A stretch of 13,258 nt of DNA, from the NCBI GenBank assembly GCA_013115135.1, contig JABANP010000891.1, positions 1-13,258 on the forward strand, read 5' to 3'. Source of the DNA: Perkinsus olseni. Lineage: Eukaryota > Perkinsozoa > Perkinsida > Perkinsidae. The notes beneath the pieces are model-generated. The model saw only the letters and a program-made list of their open reading frames with translations, had not been told where the DNA came from and searched no databases. The position numbers and the translations under genes were made by a program. Positions 6,346 through 13,258 of this stretch are shown here, one piece after another. Within the stretch, counting starts at the first letter, position 1; each line of letters starts with the position of its first letter.

Positions 6346-9300
6346 ATGTTGAACCTTCAAGAAGCTGAGCGAGCCTCCTTGATACGGATGCTCAACCTAT
6401 CAGTCGGGACTGGAGATGCTAGTGGTAGCTGCTTTAGATCTTGCAATCTTGGTATTCCTCAATGCTGCTCAGGAGGTCGAGGAGCTGACCCGTTATCGGA
6501 GGCAAGCACACAATGGAAGGTATTGGTGTATGATAAAAGTGGGAAAGGAAGTCATCGCTCCGCTGCTGAAAATAGGTAAGTCTGTTCAACGTGAAAAGAG
6601 AGAAAAATGAGTCGAGATTTTGCGGTTGTTTTCCTGTCTGTAGGAGCGCTGCGGCACCATGGGGTTACTCTGTACCTCCAACTCGAAGACAATCGACAGG
6701 CTGTCTCGAATGTATTGCACGCATGCGCATGGCTGGCCAGCAGCGGTAGCTTCATCTTGCCAGGTTCCGGTGGTTTACTTTATGGACCCGACAAAGGAGA
6801 ATATTGATCGTTTAGTTGCTGATTGCTGTGATAAGAAGCTGTATGATCAGGTGAGGGAAGCTAGTAATCGAAAGGTCCCGGGTTCGATCCTCGGTTCCGA
6901 CAGGTGTACGTTAATTTCACTTCGAGAGTATCCGATGACCTGCTGAAGTATATGGCGGGATCGATGCTGGAAAAATCGAAGGGAAAGTAGGATACTAACA
7001 TCCGTCAGTCCGAGTCGGAAGATTCTCTCCTCGCCGCTGCAACGTAGACGTCCGAGAGGCTCAGTGAGATCTCAATAACAGCTAGTCTGCGTAGCTTCAG
7101 TGTCCTTGCTAGTCGCGCAGAGATCGCGTTTCCTGGGGAAGTTGCCGTGGCTCGACGAGTCTTTTCTTGCAGTCCGCGCAACATCAGTCGAGTCGCGAAG
7201 GTGGTCGATCGGTACTGCGCTTTTGTGGCGCTCTCTCCATCAACATTCTCTCTCAATATGCCGCGGGTAAGGGGTGGGGTGGATGCGTGAAATCTGTGCT
7301 ATTCTGTATCTTACCATCTCAAGCCGAAGATGCACCTATGATATGTTGAGCTGGGCAGGTATACAGTCAGCTGCATTCCAGAAAGGTTACTGACGCGGCT
7401 ATAGAGGGATGCGTAGATCGGATTGTGAACGGTCTCCTGAGCATGTTAGTGACGATTAGGCAGGTAAGATGGCGCAGTGGACGGTTTCGTGGTTCTCTAT
7501 CCAGAGATCGCTGGTTCGGATCCTCCACGCCGCTCTATATCACATTATTCAGATCCCCATCATCAGAGCTCCTCCTGAGTCCCAATCGGGCCCCAGCACC
7601 ATGGTAGCTGAGAGACTTCACTCCCGCCTGATGGACATGCTCCGCAGCGGCAACGCACAGGTCAGCCGACGAGACTCGTCGAACTCTAGGCATCTGTCCG
7701 TCCCCTCAGACCCAGGACCTCTTCAGTAACGCTACTGGGGTTGAGCGACCGGTGCTGATCCTGTTGGATCGGGATATGGACTTGGCGACGATGCTCCATC
7801 ACACTTGGACTTACCAGGTCCTGCATTAAGTGAGGGGCGTCATGTTGTATGGTATCTTTGGTAGGCTCTTGCTCACGACCTCTTCGACCTCAACCTCAAC
7901 ACTGTCAAGATTCCAACTGATGATGCGGACGCTGGCAGCCAAAGCAGCGGGTCGCACGGAGTAAATTCGATTTCGCATCGCTCCGCCTGATCGCCGTTAT
8001 CATCAGGCCAGTGGCGGCGCCGGACACAAGACTTATGATTTGGATTCATCCGACACTTTTTTCGTGGAACACGCCAACATGCCCTTCCCGGCTGTGGCAA
8101 GCGATGTGAGCACGCAGGTAGGCGTATCATTATCGATCGAGCAATCGATTTTAGTCATTACACTTAGTTACAAGAGTACAACAAGAAACTACAGGAGATG
8201 CGGTCGAAAGATGGCGGTGCTGGGTAGGGCGGAGCGAAGCGATTCTTGTTTAGTATTTTCGCTGCCCCTCGCAGGAAGCTCTCATCTGCCATTAATGCCC
8301 TTCCTCAAATGACTGAGATGAAACGGTCGTTGGACGAGCATACGAACATCGCCAGCGCTATGCTGAAGGAAATACAGGAGAGGGAAATCAATAAGTGATG
8401 GAACCCCGCGGTACTTAGGGTCGACTTTATCCGTGGATACAGATATTACGAGGCCGAATCAGAATTCGGGTCGCAGGGGAGAACGGCAGGGATGACAGCG
8501 TTGATGGAGAGACTGAGTCCTGAAGGGAAAGGAACTGCTATTGGTAGAAGATGTCGCTGCCAGGAATTGAACCGGCGGCCTTTCGTGGGATGAACTAACG
8601 GTTTTGGTGGTGCTGCAGATAAACTACGTGCAGCGCTGGTGTTTGTATTGAGGAAGCCCAACTTGACATCAGAGCAGGTTGATGCCATCTGCGCTCGGTT
8701 GAAGGAGATCGGAGCAGACCCGGCAGCGGTGGAGTTCATTCGAGTACCACACTTTGCCCAATTCGTGATAGGCAGCTCACGGTTTGACCTTCAGAGCCTC
8801 CAGTCCATGCGTCAGCTCACCTTGGACACGACGGCGATCGGAGACGACCAGCCGCAACAGAAGGAGCCTCAACAAGCGTCCTTCGGCGGAGCTGAGTAGG
8901 TCGACATTGCCGCGCTGTTTTTGTAAATGGCTAATCTCTTCTCAGCGCCACCAGCGGGTTCGCGATGTTCGCTAACAAGTTTGCGAGTCAGATGCAGCAG
9001 CATGGTGAGGGACTACTAACTGGTAAGCTCCGAGCTCAGCATGGCGGATGATGATTTCACAGGGGAGCCGCTGGCCATGGTCTTTGTGATTCACCGCAAT
9101 GACTTTGGAGGAGTTGTTCCGTTCAGGGTTGAAAAATCTGAAGAATCTTCTGCCGATGAGGGAAGACACGTTGACAACAAGGATCGTGTCGGAGCTGATG
9201 GAGCAGAGCGAGAGCGGTGCGAACAAGCTCACTCAGGATTATGAATACTTCGACCCTCGGGCCAGCACGGTAAGCAACCCCGAATGAAATGAGCTCAGTG

Positions 9301-9659
9301 CGAATCTTTGGTCGAAGCTTGCGATATACAGAGATGGTATCACTCTCCTTGCAGTTGGCGGGTGAATCTCGGAGTCGGCATATACCCCGCGTGAGAGGGT
9401 CCTTCCATCAAGCAATAGTGTTCATGGTGGGCGGTGGAAACTACGTCGAGCAACATACACTCTCCGAGTGGGCCTCCTCTAACAGATCCCGGGACACCGC
9501 TGGCCAGCCAAGGCAAGCACCGTTACTTGCTGCTGTTTGTGGAGTCGAACATTCATCTGTCATTCTTGTTGTTTCAGGTCGGTGATCTACGGCGCTACTG
9601 ATTTCGTCTCGCCCTCTGCCTTCTGTCAAGAGTTGGAGACGCTGGGTAACGAGAAGTAA
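6346..9659 (+). CDS. SLY1: SLY1/SCFD1-type Sec1/Munc18 protein, 19 exons
   Basis: Sec1/Munc18 protein that binds Golgi/ER syntaxins and promotes SNARE assembly in ER-Golgi transport, acting on cytosolic membrane faces. Exons: 6346-6424, 6473-6575, 6644-6711, 6764-6850, 6904-6986, 7173-7266, 7359-7463, 7553-7660, 7710-7817, 7865-7960, 8031-8117, 8177-8223, 8275-8394, 8443-8543, 8619-8895, 8946-9022, 9127-9269, 9355-9512, 9578-9659. All phases agree and the exons sum to 2023 nt, i.e. 673 codons plus stop and one surplus base; the usual length is about 640 residues. Family landmarks in order: WKVLVYDK, VPVVYFMDPTKENIDRL, VAKVVDRY, LLDRDMDLATMLHHTWTYQ, MPFPAVASDV, DYEYFDPR, QAIVFMVGGGNYVE, VIYGATDF. 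The surplus base falls between YDK and GKEVIAPLL (6535-6550). The last intron is GC-AG. Introns 4, 7 and 14 contain tRNA-like sequence. Confidence 0.92.
6851..6903 (+). other. SLY1 intron 4, ending in a tRNA 3'-half-like sequence
   Basis: This 53-bp intron lies between codons for KKLYDQ and VYVNFTS, so its limits are firm. Its second half is a tRNA 3' half: T-stem CCGGG (6878-6882), loop TTCGATC, T-stem CTCGG (6890-6894), then seven bases TTCCGAC and an A in the acceptor and discriminator positions. The intron ends one base later, so the splice acceptor CAG is the end of the tRNA-like unit. The 5' half of a tRNA is absent. Confidence 0.65.
7464..7552 (+). other. SLY1 intron 7, carrying a Met-like tRNA-derived sequence
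   Basis: The limits are fixed by the flanking codons for LVTIRQ and IPIIRAP. Six bases into the 89-bp intron lies an exact A-box, TGGCGCAGTGG (7470-7480), typical of methionine tRNAs, and at tRNA distance a one-mismatch B-box, GGTTCGGATCC (7513-7523). The stretch AGAGATCGCTGG before it resembles initiator tRNA. The canonical anticodon loop and acceptor pairing are lost. The intron donor lies where the tRNA 5' end would be. Confidence 0.6.
8550..8590 (-). other. Antisense tRNA T-arm-like sequence in SLY1 intron 14
   Basis: In the 75-bp intron 8544-8618 the minus strand carries an exact B-box, GGTTCAATTCC (8573-8563), followed by TGGCAGCGACA in the position of an acceptor strand. The preceding CGAAAGGCCGC resembles an anticodon-stem/variable region. 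The T-stem is imperfect. The 3' end of the tRNA-like unit lies next to the intron's 5' splice site, opposite to intron 4. Confidence 0.5.
9513..9577 (+). other. GC-AG intron in SLY1 (intron 18)
   Basis: The only reading that joins QAIVFMVGGGNYVE...AGQP to RSVIYGATDF in frame uses the donor AAG|GCAAGC and the acceptor gtttcag. GC-AG introns with a strong flanking consensus are a known minor class of U2 introns. The minus strand of this intron has a weak B-box-like TGTTCGACTCC. Confidence 0.7.
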
Positions 9660-9874
9660 CCGATGGGTGTTTGACTGCTGCAGGGCTCCACCAACTTGAC
9701 CATTATTGTTACTCATACTGAGTTTCACTGCTCATCGAGAGGTGCTCGCGTGATACGTCTTGAATAGTAACGCAATACACGCGCCGAGTGCCCTTCACGT
9801 GAATAACACTCACCGGTTGGCTGTGATGCCGTCAGCGTTGAGGATAGACCGGCTCCAGCTTGTTTTTCCTCCTC
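9660..9874. other. Convergent intergenic spacer
   Basis: This 215-base spacer lies between the stop of SLY1 (plus) and the stop of the minus-strand gene. It should hold both 3' untranslated regions. No recognisable poly(A) signal or RNA gene was seen. Confidence 0.4.
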
Positions 9875-10662
9875 TCATGGTGTGAACTGAGACCCCACCC
9901 AGTCGGATGATTCACGACCGATATGTCTGGACCAGACAGTCTGGTCGTCCTCGTGGCAAGCACACATAGATTCTGCACTCGAGCCATCCGCGTTATAGAG
10001 TTGTTTCCCACGACGTCAAGTCGACTGGGTTCCGTTGATCGAAATTTCACAATCCCGATAAGCAACCTTGGATGACTGAGCGTACTGCGAATAGTTGCCT
10101 CTGAAGCTCAGCAATATCCCGGGCCCACCCTGGGGAGTCAGCAGTGATGATGATCTGGTCAATGTATGGTACATATCGATCAGGCTGATCCATCAGCCTG
10201 ATGGTGTGGTTACCACACCGTCCCGACGGCGATTTGTCGAACGAAATGCGCGGTATCAATCAGATGATAGTGGTCCTTTATTAGCTATTCGCTATTATCG
10301 GAGAAGAGCGTCCTTAGGAGGCTTCGCGAGCCATCACCTATTGTCGTCCGCCGATAATAATAGTTTGTGTAGAGTTCACTTGCATGCCACTAACAGCGAA
10401 TCTGAGCATACTGCGTGAGCATTTCCCTCATGTATGTCGAATCTCGCCCGGGATCATCTACCTTAGCCTGTTCATCTCCAGCGTCATCGGCTATTTTCAG
10501 CTGCAGCGGCGACGCGTAGGCAACGTCAGTGTGCTTGTCAAACTCGATGAATCTAATCGAGATGAGAGATCACTCACGGCAGACGATGGAGTAGCGTCGA
10601 TCGAGTGTCTGGCCGTTGGATGAGTCGACGTAGCAGTACGTGAAGGGCATGAGTTCGAGTCC
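9875..10662 (-). CDS. Unrecognised protein, 3' part of a multi-exon gene
   Basis: Four exons are inferred on the minus strand: 10662-10578, 10490-10412, 10197-10067 and 9972-9875, with introns of 87, 214 and 94 bp. Phases agree at every junction and the sum is 393 nt (130 codons plus stop). Pieces in order include GLELMPFTYCYVDSSNGQTL, DSTYMREMLTQ, DRYVPYIDQIIITADSPGW, ARDIAELQRQLFAVRSVIQ, and the end SSDWVGSQFTP. It looks soluble with helical stretches; no family was recognised. The 5' end was not found; more exons may lie between 10670 and 11080. The second intron ends inside an inverted repeat (10179-10202). Consistent phases argue for a real gene, but an exon could be wrong. Confidence 0.45.
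10179..10219. repeat. Two adjacent perfect inverted repeats at a splice junction
   Basis: ATCAGGCTGAT (10179-10189) and ATCAGCCTGAT (10192-10202) form an 11-bp perfect inverted repeat with a two-base spacer. Directly after it GGTGTGGT-T-ACCACACC (10203-10219) forms an 8-bp one. The proposed 3' splice site of the minus-strand gene (between 10198 and 10197) lies in the first. Confidence 0.6.
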
Positions 10663-11084
10663 CTGAAACTGCCGTCACCGAGATGTGTGAGGGATACTAG
10701 TTCACTTAGAGTATCAGAGCTTGCCATTGGTGCCTTGACAAATGTCTTTGAAGGGAGAGGCGGGAGGGAGGCAAGCCCGCATCCCGTCAGCTGAAGCAGC
10801 ATGGAAGTGCTGTAGCCGCGCAGCAGTGAACAGCCACATAGCACAATGGAAGTGCGGGTTCACTAGCTTCATACTAGTGTCCCATCGTCAACTCTCTATT
10901 TTTCTCGACTGCTCCGAAGTCTATCTAACTTTCTTCCGTTCACTGTGTTAGCTCAATCTACTTATGTTACGTTCTACAACTAGTCGTGGTCTACCACAAT
11001 TCTCACAACTTCTAGGCTACAATGATACAATCTATCCGACCCTGAGGTGGCTGCGAGCCACCAACTTGGGTCATGGAGACGCTC

Positions 11085-11463
11085 ACATCAAGCCAGCAAC
11101 GCTGGGAAGCGGCAAGAGATGATCGCCGCCATGACCCAAGCTCTCAAGTCGTCGACAGAGTTCTGGAGTCAATCCTTGAACCTTGAACTTGACGGTGCTC
11201 TCATCGTCAACGGGGGTTGAGCCGGTTTTGGAGGTTCGAATGCCGCTGGTCGGACTTCGACGGTGCAAGAGTCCACTGGTGACGATCACCATGATAATGG
11301 AGTTCTCAGCACAACGAAGCCTGTGCCTCTAGGCATTCAGAGGTCTCGCGAAAGAAGCTTTCCAGTGTTTCAAAGAAGACATTCCGCAACGCTGCGAGGG
11401 TTGCGAATTAGTGAATATTCTGGTTTGGGCGGAAAAGTTCTCCATGGGGATACAAATTTCTAA
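11085..11463 (+). CDS. Weak candidate two-exon gene, unrecognised
   Basis: An open stretch (about 11085-11215) encodes a helix-like segment with MIAAMTQALKSSTEFW and LELDGALIVNG. A 54-bp intron, 11216-11269 (gttgag...tgcaag), joins in phase 1 to a second open stretch that reads STGDDHHDNGVLS and stops at 11461-11463. No domain was recognised and the upstream exons are unknown. The intron contains a one-mismatch B-box. The minus strand is also open here (about 11083-11292), so the strand call is not certain. Confidence 0.3.
11216..11269 (+). other. Candidate intron with B-box-like sequence
   Basis: GGTTCGAATGC (11233-11243) matches the B-box with one mismatch (last C pair changed). The T-stem is poor. 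At 54 bp, with the box in the second half, it parallels SLY1 intron 4. One such near match is expected by chance in a window of this size. Confidence 0.3.
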
Positions 11464-12750
11464 ATTTGCGATAGGTGACATATCATATGTCCTCAGATTG
11501 TGGTTATGGATTGTGGAGAATCCCCCAGTGCAGCTCCAGTGTGCAGACCAGACCAAACGGATGGCTATGTTCCCCCTCCCCCATTTCACATGTCTTGACG
11601 TGACATGTTGAGTCGAAGGAACCTATCTCACGCTTCAAGGAACTGTGCACGATGACGAGGCAGGTCTCCTGCGTTGAATTTTCCTCACTTTCGAAAAGTC
11701 TCTTCAGGAAACTTTCCGAAAAAATAGGGCGCCCGGAAAAATTAGGAAGTTTTTCCTGGGAACTTTCTGCGAAAGTTTCCGCGGAAAGATTCTCAGACAC
11801 CCCCTCATGAAGTCTCTCCGCGGGAAGTTTTCCTCACCGAGGAGTCATCCAAGTGTTCAAAATTTGCACTTCAAATCTCACATGGAGGAGTTTTAATTAC
11901 GTCCATCACCATGAGCCGAGGGCTTCGGGGGAACTAGATGCCATTTGTGATTACTTAGCAGTTATAGAAATACTAAAGCTCACCTTAGCCTAGGACACCA
12001 CCGACACAGGCGAATCACAGGGAGGAGGAAACTCAGGACACAAAGCAATCGTCGCTTTAGCACCCTTCTCTCACCAGTCCTTGGGGCTTATGAAAGTGAA
12101 CTAAGCCACCAGCGAACAGCCACCATGAACGGTCTCCTTCGACAGGCATGAGGACATAAGACCAGAAGTTATGGAGTTATAACACCTAACAGGCCTCGAC
12201 AGACAGCGCCAAACGGAGTGCAGAGAATCCCACCACGATCTGAAAGAATTTATGAGTTTTGTCCCAGCGCAGGCGGGACACTTTCCCGACAGGAAGTTCC
12301 TGCGGGAATTCCTTCAGGACTGCAGATGCATCCAAAATATCTCTCTTTATTGACATAGATCTGAGATGTAACATCTCCTTTTGTCCTGGGTCGACTCACG
12401 ATCATATTCAACGCACTAGCGTCTGCACGTCATCTATTGCCCCGCTGAAACTTGTATGAAAGGGCTCCGTGGATTGCACGCGGGCTTGCAGCCTGAAACT
12501 TTCAGGATAGCATTGGCGAACACTACTATTTCCTCCCGTTGAACTCCAAATATTTCGAACAGCGTAAATCGAGGGAATCGCGACGAATCAAGTCTCAACA
12601 GCCGTCGTTCTCAACAGAATGATACAAGTTATCATCGAGTGAGCCTGAGAGGAAGGACTATGGCAAAGTCCTTTTTGAAGAGTCATAGAAAAACTCATCA
12701 TGATAGCTCTACATAACTATACGACCCGGGCTTCACCTAGAAAAATAGCA
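11464..12750. other. Long stretch without a supportable gene
   Basis: No open frame here has a recognisable domain or convincing splice chain. Positions 11505-11800 of the minus strand are open, but the sequence is dominated by inverted GGAAA/TTTCC motifs. The stretch probably combines intergenic DNA with the 3' flank of the aspartic protease gene. Confidence 0.4.
11707..12506. repeat. Cluster of GGAAA/TTTCC-type inverted repeats
   Basis: Seen directly: GGAAACTTTCC (11707-11717), AGGAA...TTCCT (11744-11757), CTTTC-TGC-GAAAG (11763-11775), the perfect 12-base palindrome TTTCCGCGGAAA (11776-11787), GGAAGTTTTCC (11823-11833), AGGAAGTTCCT (12291-12301), GGAATTCC (12305-12312) and CCTGAAACTTTCAGG (12492-12506). 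All are variants on one theme. They are much denser here than in the rest of the window. Confidence 0.55.
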
Positions 12751-13258
12751 TCATTCCACCTTGGCAACACCAATGCGAGATTCATCCCAATCGTATAGAT
12801 AGTAGTTACCAATAAGTGTGGGCAACCCCAGAAGCCACGTTTCAGCGAAATCGATAGCCAGGATGCAGGAGGACTCCGATTCTGCAATCACGTAGCTGGC
12901 AGGCTGTATCTCAAGCGGCACCTTCGCAGGGAGCATGGAGTCTTCCTCCATGAAGAAGATTATCGAAGGTAAGTTTTCGATGTCTCCACAGGCGAGGTCG
13001 TAGAAACCAGCGGCCTTTGTGATATTTACAGGCTTCTTGCCGGCAGTCCGAAGCAACTGGAGAACTGGCGTTTCGAGCTTGTCGGATATCCCGATGACAC
13101 TAGATCCCGTGTCTAAATACCCCGCTTGTGAAACTTTGATACGGTTTTTAGAGGCATCACCGATGCCCAAGTCCGTAACCATAATAGACTGCTCCTCCTT
13201 GTTCACAACTTTCACATATCTCAGAGGACCGGTATATTTGTTCTTGTCTTCGCCACCC
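12751..13258 (-). CDS. Pepsin-like aspartic protease, C-terminal part (runs off the window)
   Basis: The minus-strand frame is open from the window edge (13258) to the TGA at 12751-12753, about 168 codons without an intron. It begins GGEDKNKYTGPLRYVKV, the conserved strand before the second lobe of pepsin-family (A1) proteases. The second catalytic motif follows as YLDTGSSVIGIS. The end is LLGLPTLIGNYYLYDWDES then RIGVAKVE, the family's usual C-terminal strands. The first catalytic Asp and any signal peptide lie outside the window. Such enzymes cleave peptide bonds at acidic pH and are secreted or lysosomal/vacuolar. Parasitic alveolates often carry many A1 paralogues. The lack of introns contrasts with the heavily split plus-strand genes. 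Confidence 0.85.
   Translation of the reverse strand, partial: GGEDKNKYTGPLRYVKVVNKEEQSIMVTDLGIGDASKNRIKVSQAGYLDTGSSVIGISDKLETPVLQLLRTAGKKPVNITKAAGFYDLACGDIENLPSIIFFMEEDSMLPAKVPLEIQPASYVIAESESSCILAIDFAETWLLGLPTLIGNYYLYDWDESRIGVAKVE

Noticed and set aside
6987..7008. A 22-base intron (gtaggatactaac...gtcag) in SLY1
   Set aside because: The 186-base intron ending at 7172 gives the right phase and leads straight into conserved VAKVVDRY. The short version leads into frames with stops or no similarity.
2841..8590. Functional tRNA genes at the A-box/B-box sites
   Set aside because: None has a paired acceptor stem together with complete D, anticodon and T arms, so they are called tRNA-like relics.
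9023..9354. GAGCTCAG strings in SLY1 introns 16 and 17 as D-arms
   Set aside because: They are only eight-base matches to the D-arm, with no B-box at proper spacing.
10047..10259. Reverse-transcriptase-like YVPYIDQIIITADSP on the minus strand
   Set aside because: The YxDD signature is absent, no flanking RT motifs or LTRs were seen, and the segment splices in phase into a four-exon gene.
10652..10662. B-box-like AGTTCGAGTCC
   Set aside because: It has one mismatch, there is no A-box at tRNA distance, and it overlaps the coding exon GLELMPF of the minus-strand gene. About one such near match is expected by chance.
11083..11292. Minus-strand open frame with VDDESTVKFKVQGLTPEL
   Set aside because: It is open, but no splice partner was found. 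The opposite strand offers a phased two-exon model, so it was not listed as a gene.

Overview
This is a eukaryotic nuclear window, most likely from a perkinsozoan alveolate (Perkinsus or a close relative). The evidence is dense genes cut by many very short GT-AG introns (commonly 46-60 bp), a pepsin-type aspartic protease, candidate spliced-leader acceptors a few bases before start codons, and no bacterial-style operons. The genus is an inference; no single sequence here proves it.

Layout. Positions 45-1460 hold two tandem copies on the minus strand of a gene for a small, probably secreted protein; the right copy is intact and the left looks frameshifted. A head-to-tail plus-strand array follows: a phosphotransferase/kinase-like gene (about 2022-3613), a small U-box E3-type gene (3777-4624), a Neuralized-like (NHR) domain gene (about 4838-6132) and a 19-exon SLY1/SCFD1 gene (6346-9659), the best-supported gene here. 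Convergent to it is an unrecognised minus-strand gene (9875-10662, 5' incomplete). Around 11085-11463 lies a weakly supported two-exon plus-strand gene. Positions 11464-12750 show no gene but carry many short inverted repeats of the GGAAA/TTTCC type. The right edge holds the C-terminal half of an aspartic protease on the minus strand.

The most unusual signal is that several introns contain tRNA-like sequence (A-box/D-arm, T-arm/B-box, one variable-arm-like hairpin) in either orientation relative to the host gene, sometimes ending at or overlapping the splice site. These are decayed tRNA-derived sequences inside introns, not functional tRNA genes. They suggest that introns arose from, or were invaded by, tRNA-derived elements.

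Two genes (SLY1 and the kinase-like gene) each need exactly one +1 frame change at a point where no intron fits. These could be sequencing indels, recent mutations or frameshifting.

Functionally, SLY1 acts in ER-Golgi SNARE fusion, and the U-box and NHR genes suggest ubiquitin-related functions. The genes are not otherwise an obvious pathway. All exon boundaries were inferred by eye from reading frame, splice consensus and recalled family conservation.
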